Part shown: in pieces, positions 1 through 10,824 of the stretch
Layout: every line of letters begins with the position of its first letter
Position numbering within the stretch: position 1 is the first letter of the stretch
Source: Azolla pinnata
Taxonomy: Eukaryota; Streptophyta; Polypodiopsida; Salviniales; Salviniaceae
DNA: 64,000 nt
Reading direction: 5' to 3'
Assembly (NCBI GenBank): GCA_037176905.1
Contig: JBBBWG010002225.1
Location: 47,650-111,649, forward strand
Notes under the pieces: model-generated
What the model was told of the DNA's origin: nothing
The model's database searches: none
The model's input: only the letters and a program-made list of their open reading frames with translations
Translations under genes and position numbers: made by a program

Positions 1-217
1 CCTAAACCCTAAACCCTAAACTATGATTATTACATTTTATTTGAAAGCATTCCATTGTTTTTCTTTTGAAGAAGAAATGGAGGCCATGTAAGAATGACCA
101 CAATTTCCCTCTGCTTTCTTCTCGCTCTTCCTCTTCCTACTCCCTGTGCAACTGATCGAACCTCTCGGTTCTAGCGCGTGATGCACCATTCATGGGCCAT
201 GAAGCGGATCGGGGGAG
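1..217 (+). promoter_or_regulatory. Upstream region of the PPR gene, starting with teloboxes
   Basis: The first 20 bases are almost three CCCTAAA units, the plant telomere repeat. Short copies of this motif (teloboxes) are common near the 5' ends of plant housekeeping genes, so the run here more likely belongs to the PPR promoter than to a chromosome end. A CT-rich stretch (about 100-150) follows and may be leader sequence. No convincing TATA box was seen. Confidence 0.35.
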
Positions 218-3200
218 ATGGGTTTTCGCTCGCTCCTCGTGGGTTACCTCGCACGGTGCGGAATCTCGATGATAAGGCAAGGAACCATCCACACTGCAGC
301 AGAGCTAGCAACCATCACCAATGTGGTTGGGTCACTTAAGGCTTGTGCCTCGGAAAAGAACCTGCTCAAAGGTATCGAACTGCACACCCTCATTCTGAAG
401 AAAGGCTTGCTCGAAACGAGCCCGCATGTAAGGAGTAGTTTGATCAGCATGTATGCCAAATGCAATGCTTTGGATCGAGCTAAAGCAGTGATAGATGAGC
501 TCCTTGTCAGAGATACAGCCTCTTGGAATGCCCTAATATCAGGATATGTCAAAGGAGGAAAGAGGAAAGAAGCATTCCGATGCTTTGATGAGATGCAAGG
601 AGAGGGGTGTTGCCCGAATAGCATAACGTTCATATGCATCTTGAAAGCTTGTGGGGACTTGGGGGCAGCAGTTTTCGATGAGGAGATTATGGAGGCTACT
701 CAGGAGGGGAGACAGGTTCAAGAAGAGGTAATAAGAAAAGGATCTCTGCATAAAGACGATGATGATGAGGTTATACGAGAAAGGTTTCTTCTTTCAAAGG
801 ATGAACTTGTGTGTCGGATTGCCATAGGCTCTGACAAGGATCAGTGTACTGGCGATAAGGTCATTGATGATTATCTTATAAAAAAAAGGTTTCTTCTATC
901 AAAGGATGATGTGTTGCTTGGTGTTGCCATAGAAATGGACAAGGGCAATAAGGGTGTTGATGCTGAGATTCTAAGAGGAAGGATTTTTCTTTCAGAAGAT
1001 GTGGGCGAGGATAAATGCCCAGACAATAAGGGTATGGATGATGAGGTTCGAAGAGAAAGACTTTTTCATTCAGACAATGATGCTATGCTTGGGATTGCTA
1101 CAAGAACAGACAAGGATAAATGCATTGGCAATAAGGGTAGACAAGGAGGACTTGCTGAAGGTAAGGATATTACCACGCACAAGAGGAAATGCATTCCCGA
1201 TGAGGGTACAGAAAAAATGTTTCTTGTTGAAAAGGATGTTGGTGTCGTACCGGAGATGAATGTGGAGGCTATGAAGAATATCCATGATGGGGCTATGCAG
1301 AAAGGGTTTCATCGGAAAGATGTTAATGCTGTGCTTGGCACTGGAGCAAGTAAAGGCGAACAGACTCATGTTGAGTCTGTGCCTAGAAGGATTCTTGTTA
1401 AAAATGATGTTGATGCTGTGCATAGCCTTGGAACGATGAACATCAAAAAGGGAAAACAACTCTACGATGAAGATATACAGGGAAGTGGTCCTCATGGAAA
1501 TGATGTTGATGGTGTGGTTCGATCTGAAATTGTGACAGTGAGAAAGGACGAGCAAGTCCTCAATGAGGCAAAGAGATATGGCTCTTCACTCGGAAAAGAT
1601 GTTGATGTCAGGCTTGGCACTGCAATGATGGCCATTGACAGACGCAAGCAAATTCAAGATGAAGCTACAAGAAAGGCTTTTCTTCTTGAGAAGTCTGTCA
1701 AATTGAAGATGAGAGGAACAACTTCTCTAGAAGGATGTCGAATTCATGCTTGTGATGGGGTTATAAAGAAAGAGATTGTTGTCGAGGGTGATGCTGATGA
1801 AGTGTTTGGCATCACGCGGGCCCTCAATAGGGGAAAACAAATTCATGATGACATTATAAGGAAAGGATTCCTTTTAGGAGGCGATGTTGATGTTGTGCTC
1901 GGCACTGCTGTGATTGCGATGTATGCCAAATGTGGCGAATTTGCCGATGCGAATCATGTGCTCAATGGGCATATCGGTCGGGATGTTTCCTCTTGGAATG
2001 CACTGATCGGAGGCTATGCGCATCATGGCCATGATGAAGAAGCAATGGATTGCTACCATTTAATGCAAAGAGAAGGACTTTACCCCAATTCCATCACTTT
2101 CCTTTGCATTTTAAACGTTTGCTGCCGGCTCGCAGCCCTTGACCACGGTAAGAGGTTTCATGATGATGTTATATGCAGGGGTATATTAGGAGACAACATC
2201 GAGCTAGGAAATGCTTTGATAGACATGTATGCGAAATGTGGTGCGATTCAGAAAGCTGAGGGTGTGATTCGTGAGCTTCCTATCCGGAGCGTGGTATCGT
2301 GGACGACACTCATCGCAGGATATGCCCAGCAAGGATTAAGTGAGGAGGCATTCGCTTCTTTCCAAAAGATGGAAAACGAGAGGATCTCTCCAAACCATGT
2401 CACATTCGTTTCGTTACTGAAGTCATGTTGCGGGTTTGCCGATGCTGCTGCGAAAGGGAGAATGATTCACCACAGAATCGTGGAAGAAGACGCGTTCCGG
2501 AAGAACCTTGTCCTGGGAAATGCCGTAATTGACATGTACGTGAACTGCGATGCGTTGAGAGAAGCAGCACGAGTTTTCGAGGAGCTTCCGGTCCGAGACA
2601 GAGTCTCGTGGAATGTACTTATCGCAGGATATGCCGAGGAAGGGCATGGAAAGGAAGCCTTGGATTATTTCGAGCGGATGCAAAGCGAGGGCATATTTCC
2701 GAACGGCATCACGCTGACCTCCATCTTGAAGGTGTACGGTAAAACCGGTGATTATGACAAGGGTAGACAACTTCACAAGCATTTTATCGCTCGCAACTCG
2801 TTGGCCAAAGATGTCGTGCTTGCCACCGCTTTAGTGGACATGTATGCGAATTGCGGAGCTCTAACTAGAGCAATGGCTGTGCTAGAAGAGGATATCCGCG
2901 TTCGTGACTCGGTATGTTGGACAGCGCTCATTGCCGGATATGTCAAGAATGGGATGGACGTGCAAGCATTATGCTGTTTCGAGTGCATGCAGAAGGAGGG
3001 AATCTGCCCTAATCTGGTCACTTACGCTTGCATTCTGAAGGCATGTGGGAACATAGGGGATCTGAATGAGGGCAGAAGAGCTCACAAGGACATCATTGAA
3101 GTCGGGTTTTTGGGGGAGGAAGGGGAAGACATTGTGCTCGGTAACGCATGTATCGGCATGTATTCTGAATGCGGTGCGATGATGGAAGCTGCCGACGTGC

Positions 3201-5224
3201 TCGATGAGCTTCGTGCGCGCGATGAAGTTTCGTGGAACACACTCATCGCAGGGTACGTCGATGCAGGGGAGGACGGGGAAGGAATCGATTGCTTCCAACG
3301 TATGCAATACGAGGGCCTCTACCCGACCACCATCGGTCTGGTATGCATATTGAAGGCATGTGGCAACCTCGAGCGTTTGGAGAAGGGGCGGGAAATCCAC
3401 AAGGAGATCATAGCGGCACGGGGCGAAGGCGACGTCGGTCTGGTCCTCGCGAATGCTCTGATAAACATGTATGTCAAGTGCGGGGAGCTCGAGGAAGCCG
3501 AGCGCGTGCTGGAAGGGCTCGGGGACAAAGACGCGGGATCGTTTCGGTCGCTTCTCGCGGGCTACGCCCGAGAGGGGCGCGCCGAGGATGCATTGAAGTG
3601 CTTGGGATCGATGAGGAATTCGTGCGTCGCGCGCGACGCGTTCGCGCTCGCGTGCGTTTTGAGGGCTTGCGCCGGCGCGGGGAGCGCCGCCGAGGAGGCG
3701 GCGGCGGCGAAGCGAATCCACGCCGAGATTCTCGGCGGCAAGCTTCTCGGGGAAGACCGCAAAGAGGGTAGCAGTGGGCTTGGTGCCGCACTGGTCGAGA
3801 TGTATGCGAGATGGGGCATGCCGCGGGAGGCGGAGGAAGCGCTTCGGCGGCTTCCTGTGCGCGATGCGGGTTGCTGGTGTGGCGTCATCGGCGGGTACAA
3901 CGAGGTGGGGAAGAGCGAAGAAGCGGTGAGATGCTGGGAGGAGATGGAGAGCGAGGGAATGGGCGCGAGCGCCGCGGTATTGCTCGCGTCGCTCGGGGCA
4001 TGCGGGCGAGCTGGGGCGATCCGGGAAGGGAAAGGGATCCACGCTGGCATCGCGAGCAAGGGCCTGATCGCGGGGAAGGAGCAGCGCTTCCTCGGCAACG
4101 CGCTGGTGGACATGTATGCGAGGTGCGGAGCGATGGCGGAGTCGGAGGCGGCGCTCCGCGAGCTGCCGATCCGGGACGCGGCGGCTTGGAACGCGCTGAT
4201 GGGCGGGTACGCGAGGCGAGGGCGGGCCGGAAGAGCGATGGATGCGCTCGCGGCGATGCGGGCCGAAGGGATCGATCCGAGCAGGGTCACCTTCCTCCAC
4301 CTGATGAGGGCGGCCGGCGCCGCCGATGCGCGAGCGCTCCGATCCATTCACGCAAGCATCTCGTCGATTCACGCAAGCATCTCGAGCAGCGGGATGGTGG
4401 AGAAGGACGGCGTGCTCGGATCCGCGTTGGTGGCCATGTACGCGAGGCGCGGGTGGCTCGGGCTCGCCGAGGACGCTCTGCGCCGGATGCCGGACCGGAG
4501 CACGGCCTCGTGGAACGCGCTCGTCGCGGGCTATTGCGCGCGCGGCCGGTGCGAGCGGGCGCTAGACTGCGGCCGCAGGATGCAGGACGACGACGGCCTC
4601 GCGCCCGATCTCGTAAGCTACATCTGCTTGCTCAAGGCGTGCGGCGGCGCCGGGAGGGCCGGGACGGGGAGGAAGATCCACGCCGAGATCGTCGCGCTGG
4701 GGCTCCTCGACGCGCACCCCGCCGCGGGCAACGCGCTGCTCGGCATGTACGCCAGCTGCGGCCTCCTGCCCGCGGCCGAGAAGGCGCTCGACAGCCTGGC
4801 GACGCCGGACGCGGCCTCGTGGAACGCGCTCGTCGCCGGCTACTCGGAGCACGGCGATCCCGCGCGCGCCCTGGCATCGCTCCGCAGGATGCAGGCCTCG
4901 GCCGTCTCCCCGGACTCGGCCACGTTCGCGTGCCTCCTGAGCGCCTGCCGCGGGAGCCGAAGCCCTTCCGAGCCCCCAGAGTCTGTCTTCCTCCTCGCGG
5001 CGATGCTGTGCTTCAAGCCTGGGATCGACCACCGCCTGGTTCGTCTGCTCGGCGACGCCGGGAGCTTCGGCGCCGCGCTCGACGTGATGCGGGTCATCCC
5101 GCCGCCGCAACACCGCCGCCGCCTTCTTCTTCCCGCTTGGCTTGCGCTGCTACGCTCTTGCCAGCGATGGGCGAACCACGACGTCGGCCGGTTCGCGTTT
5201 CGGAACTTGCTGTCCCTGGGTTAA
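218..5224 (+). CDS. Giant PLS-class pentatricopeptide repeat (PPR) protein, 1668 aa, intronless
   Basis: PLS-class PPR proteins bind organellar RNA one base per motif and act in plastid or mitochondrial RNA editing and processing. The motif signatures are clear: MYAKCG-type S motifs recur at about residues 78, 566, 664, 767, 870, 975, 1079, 1190, 1294, 1402 and 1504, each followed by SWNALIxGY and a LKAC-type L motif. The ~103-residue period is that of a P-L-S triplet. The last ~60 residues (LVRLLGDAG...) resemble a degenerate E-type tail, and there is no DYW deaminase domain. Residues ~160-560 are not normal PPR sequence (separate entry). No organelle-targeting peptide is obvious at the chosen Met (position 218). 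The protein is about twice the usual family length. Base composition climbs from roughly balanced at the 5' end to very GC-rich after about 3500. A 21-bp in-frame duplication (IHASISS twice) lies at 4346-4387. The family call is firm; the RNA target is unknown. Confidence 0.93.
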   Translation: MGFRSLLVGYLARCGISMIRQGTIHTAAELATITNVVGSLKACASEKNLLKGIELHTLILKKGLLETSPHVRSSLISMYAKCNALDRAKAVIDELLVRDTASWNALISGYVKGGKRKEAFRCFDEMQGEGCCPNSITFICILKACGDLGAAVFDEEIMEATQEGRQVQEEVIRKGSLHKDDDDEVIRERFLLSKDELVCRIAIGSDKDQCTGDKVIDDYLIKKRFLLSKDDVLLGVAIEMDKGNKGVDAEILRGRIFLSEDVGEDKCPDNKGMDDEVRRERLFHSDNDAMLGIATRTDKDKCIGNKGRQGGLAEGKDITTHKRKCIPDEGTEKMFLVEKDVGVVPEMNVEAMKNIHDGAMQKGFHRKDVNAVLGTGASKGEQTHVESVPRRILVKNDVDAVHSLGTMNIKKGKQLYDEDIQGSGPHGNDVDGVVRSEIVTVRKDEQVLNEAKRYGSSLGKDVDVRLGTAMMAIDRRKQIQDEATRKAFLLEKSVKLKMRGTTSLEGCRIHACDGVIKKEIVVEGDADEVFGITRALNRGKQIHDDIIRKGFLLGGDVDVVLGTAVIAMYAKCGEFADANHVLNGHIGRDVSSWNALIGGYAHHGHDEEAMDCYHLMQREGLYPNSITFLCILNVCCRLAALDHGKRFHDDVICRGILGDNIELGNALIDMYAKCGAIQKAEGVIRELPIRSVVSWTTLIAGYAQQGLSEEAFASFQKMENERISPNHVTFVSLLKSCCGFADAAAKGRMIHHRIVEEDAFRKNLVLGNAVIDMYVNCDALREAARVFEELPVRDRVSWNVLIAGYAEEGHGKEALDYFERMQSEGIFPNGITLTSILKVYGKTGDYDKGRQLHKHFIARNSLAKDVVLATALVDMYANCGALTRAMAVLEEDIRVRDSVCWTALIAGYVKNGMDVQALCCFECMQKEGICPNLVTYACILKACGNIGDLNEGRRAHKDIIEVGFLGEEGEDIVLGNACIGMYSECGAMMEAADVLDELRARDEVSWNTLIAGYVDAGEDGEGIDCFQRMQYEGLYPTTIGLVCILKACGNLERLEKGREIHKEIIAARGEGDVGLVLANALINMYVKCGELEEAERVLEGLGDKDAGSFRSLLAGYAREGRAEDALKCLGSMRNSCVARDAFALACVLRACAGAGSAAEEAAAAKRIHAEILGGKLLGEDRKEGSSGLGAALVEMYARWGMPREAEEALRRLPVRDAGCWCGVIGGYNEVGKSEEAVRCWEEMESEGMGASAAVLLASLGACGRAGAIREGKGIHAGIASKGLIAGKEQRFLGNALVDMYARCGAMAESEAALRELPIRDAAAWNALMGGYARRGRAGRAMDALAAMRAEGIDPSRVTFLHLMRAAGAADARALRSIHASISSIHASISSSGMVEKDGVLGSALVAMYARRGWLGLAEDALRRMPDRSTASWNALVAGYCARGRCERALDCGRRMQDDDGLAPDLVSYICLLKACGGAGRAGTGRKIHAEIVALGLLDAHPAAGNALLGMYASCGLLPAAEKALDSLATPDAASWNALVAGYSEHGDPARALASLRRMQASAVSPDSATFACLLSACRGSRSPSEPPESVFLLAAMLCFKPGIDHRLVRLLGDAGSFGAALDVMRVIPPPQHRRRLLLPAWLALLRSCQRWANHDVGRFAFRNLLSLG
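700..1905 (+). repeat. Expanded half-PPR modules inside the PPR gene
   Basis: Between the first complete P-L-S triplet and the second lie about twelve degraded copies of one ~31-residue piece: the end of an L motif plus the beginning of an S motif. The intact ancestor is visible at the end of the block as GKQIHDDIIRKGFLLGGDVD followed by VVLGTA. Recognisable copies include IHDGAMQKGF, LYDEDIQGSG, VLNEAKRYG and IQDEATRKAFLLEKSV. Most copies lack the MYAKCG and SWNALI halves, so they cannot fold as complete PPR motifs. The reading frame stays open throughout, which argues against simple decay. Codon use here is AT-richer than in the 3' half. Confidence 0.75.
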
Positions 5225-5370
5225 GGCTGGGCCACTCGACCCTTGACACGCCAATGTCGCTAACATTGCGTAGTAGCGTATGATTGTGCGCGTATCGTAC
5301 GCATGCTATGCGTTTTTTTGAAGGTTTTTTTAATACAAGTCTTGTCGATATGTGCGTTATCGTATAATGG

Positions 5371-5845
5371 TTAAGTACGTAGAATACGCGTTAAATTATG
5401 CAGAATACGGGTTAAATTATGTAGAATGTGGGTTAAATACATTGAGTATGGCTTAAATATCCTAGAGTATGGGTTAAATGTGTAGAATACAGGCTAAATA
5501 TGTAGAAATGCGGGTTAAATACATAGAATATGGATTACATATGTAGAATACGGGTTAAATATGTAGAGCACAGGCTAAATATGTAGAATGCGGGTTAAAT
5601 ACATAGAATATGGATTACATATGTAGAGAATACGGGTTAAATATGTAGAGCACAGGCTAAATATGTAGAATGCGGGTTAAATACATAGAATATGGAGTAC
5701 ATATGTAGAGAATACGAGTTAAATATGTAGAGTACAGGCTAAATATGTAGAATGTGGGTTAATTACATAGAATAGGAATTAAATACGTAGAATATGGGTT
5801 AAATATGTAGAATACGGATCAACTATGTAAAATATGGGTTAATTA
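5371..5845. repeat. ~20-bp minisatellite with four-unit higher-order structure
   Basis: Directly 3' of the PPR gene lie about two dozen copies of a unit close to TAGAATACGGGTTAAATATG. Variants (GCGGGTTAAATACA, TATGGATTACATATG, CACAGGCTAAATATG) recur in fixed order, giving an ~82-86 bp higher-order unit repeated about three times between roughly 5500 and 5750. The edges are more diverged. No coding function is likely. Confidence 0.85.
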
Positions 5846-7639
5846 CATCAAAATATGCTAGATATTTTGTATAATTCACAAATAATTATACCTGCATATC
5901 ACTATTTCTCGGTATCAGTCGATTTATACATCGTTAAATTAACGGAAATAAAATTAAAAATTTTAAGTTAATGAAATGACTACTATTCACTTTCAAGTTA
6001 AAAATAAAAAAAATTATGTTTGAAATTTATAGATTTGAGTAAAACAGATTGACGGCTCCAAAATGTTAAATACGCGTACAATACATCTAGAGTATTCTAA
6101 TGCATACTTTATTTATAGAATATGTGCTTTTAATAACATATGTGCCTTGTATCGAATGTGTATATGCTTTGGGGATCAAGTGTGAAACCAGCTGAATGGC
6201 AGTGCTTCTATCCTTTATCCGAATTCATACTCGAGTCGTTCCGTCACTAACCTGATTCATCAACCCAATTCATGATCAAGCAAGCTGTTCTCTCGTTAAC
6301 CGATTTCACAATCCAAGTCGTGCTAGCATAACCCGCTTCAATAATCGAATAAATCCGACTCATACCCCTATCACTAACTCGATTCGTAATCTATACCTGA
6401 GTTGTCGTATCCTTAAAACCCGATCCGTACTCGAATCATTCTATCATCGAGCCAATCCACGATAACGTTATCCGACCACAATCCCCACGCAGGCTCTAGA
6501 AGAAAAACAGTAGAGAGAGTTTGCTGCCTCCATTCTGATAGCTCAAGCGGCGTGATACTTTGTCTTGAAGTGGGGGGGGGGTCTTGGTTTTAAAACCACA
6601 ATCTCTTTATCGATTATTTATTTTAAGAGGATATCAACCTTAGTTAGATACTAGGAGTCGTTGTTATCAAGTGTGTCTCCGCACTCACATGATACTCCTA
6701 ACATACAATCTCTGGACAACAGCATCAGGTCTCATGTTGGAACAGGATCTGTGTGACATGTGATCGATCAGGGGAGCACGACTTGCACTAGGTTTAACAG
6801 ATCTGTTCTCTATAAAAGACCCTTTTACCCTTGCCTTCTTTGGGTCGCTATCTATATAATGTGGTCTTCCGATCGTTGCCACCTTTATAATCACACATAC
6901 AGACACTGACCTGTATACGCATTTAGTCGTAGAGGATCATGTGCATGTGGATTGATTAGACGCTCGCTCACTCACTCTCTCCCTCTTTTTTCGCTTGCCT
7001 ATTTTTGATACTTTATTCGGAATGTCAAAGACAGCCGACGTGTACATATCTCGTCGAAGCTTGTGCATTGAGTCCTTGATGTGTGTATACATTTGCAAGG
7101 CAATGCTGAGGTATAAGTAAGTAACATTTTTTCGAGATTTTCTAAATATCTTTCGCGAAGCATGATATATATGTGCGGAAGGTACTCAAACGCTTAAGAG
7201 AGTTACAATTCTTCTATTCTCTTGTATCTTCCTTCAATCATTCAATCTTTTACTTTGTTCTAACACAAGCAAGGCTTGACTTGAACCCAACATCATTAAA
7301 TAACATTAATTTGACTCAAGGTCATTAATATTTTAGTGAGTCATTCGTTTACTTTCCAGAAGTCTCATAACATGTTTGTTGGTTAGTCTTTCCATTCCAA
7401 TGAGGACCAATTTGGTTGCTCACTCTTTACTTTCAAGACAGAAAGGCAGTTATGATCTTCTAACTTGTTTGTAAATCTTCCGGCTTGTAGGAGTGACAGG
7501 CCCCTGCTGTCGTGAAAATACGACGAGAATACGTATGTCCAACTCCAGGTAATCTCCGCTTGCATGAAAGAAACTCCAGTTTGCATGCATCTCACGTAAT
7601 GTTTACTTTAATCGCATGGCCTCTAAATTCAATTATAGT
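5846..7639. other. Intergenic, AT-rich; no gene seen
   Basis: No ORF with recognisable protein similarity. There is a short poly-G run near 6572, and a TATA-like CTATAAAAGACCC near 6810 that could be promoter or LTR remnant. The stretch from about 6660 may be degraded retroelement sequence, but I could not place its ends. Confidence 0.4.
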
Positions 7640-8030
7640 CAGGTGTGAACACGTCTGATTGTCCATAATAATCATAACCATTGCTCCTACCGTAATCACC
7701 ATAGCAATTCAACAAATCCAAACAACCCATCCCCTACAAATTAATTGATTCTAGTTTATCTGCTTATATATTACTCATGTGAGATATCTCACTTCTCTAT
7801 TCTCTCATCAATCCCAGCTTCATAGATTTATAACTTGATGTGTAGTTGTCTGTTTCATACATACTAAAATGCGATTGGAAACTCTTGAAGACCTCTTAGT
7901 ATCTCCTCATACAAGCCTCGAACTAATCCAAGATAATTATTTTATTATTTTCTTATATCGTGTGTGAATAAGCACACGACAACAGCCTTCGGGGATCAAG
8001 ACCAATCCCAACAAGTGATATCAGAGCTGC
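7640..8030 (+). mobile_element. Broken Copia-type LTR end with primer-binding site
   Basis: The stretch ends in CCCAACA at 8007-8013, followed by TGATATCAGAGC (8016-8027). That is close to TGGTATCAGAGC, the initiator-Met-tRNA primer site of plant Ty1/Copia elements. The sequence upstream has the usual LTR character, with an AT-rich promoter-like part followed by a short leader. The 5' edge is a guess. No intact gag or pol follows, so this is an old, broken 5' end. Confidence 0.55.
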
Positions 8031-9438
8031 ACAGACAGCAACACTATGAATGATTTCAACCTAATCAAAGAAACTTAAAGCTATTCTAATTATATAACAG
8101 TTCGCTTTGTTGGCAAGGTGAGGCAACCATCACACAAGGAACAGCATGCATATTTATTGGTTTCGTGAACTGATTTGACCTATAAGGTTATAATGATCTT
8201 GAAGCGTTCGGATCTGTTTTGGAGATCCCAAAAGAGATCTACTAGGTTATATTAGTATTTTTAATCTCATAGAGTTGCATTATTATTTACAAAAAAAAGG
8301 AAAAACTTGCATGATTAGTTCCTTGATCTGAGTAGAGACCTTCTCACGACTACATGCAAGCAAACCAAACAGTATAAGATAGAAAATCCCTTGCATGTAA
8401 ACCTAATTAGTACCCGTTGTATGGTCGATCCCCAACAACGGAGCTCCAGACTTGTTGTTCCACGCAGCAAATCGTGGAATTCGGTCCATAATTATAACTA
8501 GTGGGCGGATCCGGATCGGTGTCCTTCGCCCCCGATATGCACACATTTGGGTAGAAGACAAGTGCTCAAATTGATAGTCAGGCTTCTGTAGCCTTGCAGC
8601 AATCATAGAACAGGATTAGGTCCATGAATTGGGCGTACGGGGGAGTTCATTTCGGATGTCCTCCGGCCGAAGCAGAAGGGCTTTTCTCCATTGCAAGTTG
8701 GAAGGCATGCTTTAAAGTAAAGCATTGTCTTGGCCATGGACCACATCGATGGGACGAGTCCATGTTGAGCCTTAGGAGCTGCCAATCAGCTCGATCGACG
8801 CTTTTGCTCATAGACACATGTCGACAAGCTTTCCATGGCCTCCCAGACAACTAGCTTCCGACCAGTCTTGTCCCTCTCCGTATTACCCCAAGAAGACGTT
8901 ACTATATCTTTCTTTCTTTTCTTTCGCTCATCGTCGTGGGCTTCAAAGGCTAATTATCGATGAATGATTTGCTCTTAAAAAGACGAACTCGCTGTTCTAC
9001 ATGTGGGTAATACTAATACCCCATGCACGATGAAAGACGCTAATCTATGTTTAAGAGGCTTACTTTGTCGGAGCAAAGCGGCATCGAAGCCTTGGTAGGG
9101 TTGAAACTAGTCAGCCCCGTCGAAGAAACGTGTTTCATCTTCGGATCAGGGTTCATGATCCGATGATGTTTCATTAATATCATCACCGGATCATGATTCA
9201 GGATTCAGGATCAGATTTTGTACGCGAGCAAACCATCGCATTGTGAATGTGCGCTAAAAGATCGCCCGCCACAGAGTCCAAATTGTCTTGATACTTTGTT
9301 GTTGATCGCATTTGTTGGCTCGGTCCATCATGACCTAGTGCATGCCACTTTCTCTTCGAGATCGCTAATGGATGCCACTTTCTCTTTGAGGCTTCCTCCG
9401 AATAAGTAAATCGATGGTGGACCAATGGATGCAGCGGT
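8031..9438. other. Intergenic; no gene recognised
   Basis: Part of this may be the eroded interior of the preceding retroelement. Small open frames near 8600-8850 on both strands overlap each other and match nothing I know. No RNA gene was seen. Confidence 0.35.
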
Positions 9439-9542
9439 GATCATCGCATGCAAATTATGCTTCTAATTTAGGCTTAATCAACGATTGATCGATCATCGCA
9501 TGCAAATTATGCTTCTAATTTAGGCTTAATCAACGATTGATC
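9439..9542. repeat. Near-perfect 52-bp tandem duplication
   Basis: Two adjacent copies of a 52-bp unit contain GCATGCAAATTATGC and end in CAACGATTGATC. I see no differences between the copies, so the duplication looks recent or is maintained by conversion. It contains an ATGCAAAT octamer-like core. Confidence 0.9.
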
Positions 9543-10824
9543 GAAATCGGCCGCATGATCATCGCTTGATGCCAACCATAGCTAGATGGATGGATCGATC
9601 ATATGATGAGCTACGGAATATCGAGCTACAGTTGTAGCTTCCGCCGTGGTCAGGAGGACGGTAATGGACTGAAATATGAGGAACAGATTCCGACGTACTA
9701 CTATTACTGGCGGAGAACGCGGCTCGATTCGGATTGACAAACTACAGTTAGAGGCTGGTTCTTTAATTTTTGTCCTCTTTTTTATCTCTTCTTTTTGTCG
9801 TCGATCTCTCTCTCTCTCTCTCTCTCTCTCTTGAGCACTGCTGCTGATCGAGAGATCGACCGGCTACATTTTTTGTACTAGCATTCCGACATTCGATTGC
9901 CACGCGGGAGACTTGAACCCAAGACCTCTGAATCTCGCTTCGAGACAAAATCATTATGGCTACCTGTATCTAGCAGGAATCGGTAAATGTGACCGAATTC
10001 GTCGAGACATTTCAATCATCGATTAATGCCCACAAATCAGATGATGTACTTTCAAACTAAATCACAGTGTTGGATCCATCGACAAATAACGATCCCAACG
10101 ATTAATTAACAGCTGATTCGACATGATCTAATCCTCGGCCAATTTTAGCCCTAGAAGATGCTAATATGTCTTTCTTTCGTTCTTTCTTTTCTTTCTCTCG
10201 GATCATCGATCATGTTGTCTATGATGATGAGGAGCACTAGCTTGTCATTGTCATGGTCCTGTTCCTTTTCTTCTTGTTCGCGGTTCTTCTTCGGCTGCTA
10301 ACTCTCTTGGCTTATTCTGCGTGGCCGCGGTGGAAAGAAGAATCGATCGTTTTTCTTACTCTTATGTCATCTACAATGGCACTAGACAAAATCTTCGGAT
10401 CATCGAATCGATGTATATGCCACATATATGTACCATTTCTTCTTCTTCTTCTTCTTCTTCTTCTTCTTCTTCCTCCTCCTTTTAAACCAGCTAGAGCTTT
10501 CTTTTAGTTAGCACCTATCATGCGATCTGAACCCGCGTGGGCTGATCCGACATCCGACAATATGTACACAATCTGATTTCACATCACATGACACTACTCA
10601 TTGATCAACGAATGATCGAGCTAGTATATTATAATTGTCATCGTCGTCAGCGATTAGAGCTAATCAGATCGAGGGTAATTCATTTTACATCGGAAATGAG
10701 TACATTCTACAATATATATATATATATAATTCTTCTGCGCCGATCGTAAATTAATTTCATGAATACGATCGGCAGGCGTGAAAGAGTGAGTAGTGAATCA
10801 GCAACGCCGAATCCGATGGCATTG
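9543..10824. other. 3' flank of the bHLH gene with simple repeats
   Basis: Contains a (CT)n run near 9808-9832, a (TTC)n run near 10437-10475 and a (TA)n run near 10715. A tRNA-like stretch is listed separately. No coding gene was seen. The bHLH polyadenylation region should lie just below 10825 on the - strand. Confidence 0.4.
9890..9990 (-). mobile_element. Possible tRNA-derived SINE fragment
   Basis: Read on the - strand, GAGGTCTTGGGTTCAAGTCT resembles a Pol III B box (GGTTCRANTCC) in the context typical of plant tRNA-derived SINEs. A matching GAGGTCTTGGGTTTATATCC occurs on the - strand at about 22910-22940. The A box is unconvincing, and no poly-A tail or target duplication was found. 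Confidence 0.25.

Noticed and set aside
1-20. Chromosome end (telomere) at the start of the window
   Set aside because: Fewer than three repeats and directly followed by gene-like sequence; a telobox or short interstitial copy is more likely.
2969-4372. 467-codon antisense frame within the PPR gene, and other antisense frames between 3474 and 5113
   Set aside because: They mirror the GC-rich third codon positions of the PPR gene; the translations are low-complexity Arg/Ala/Pro with no family similarity.
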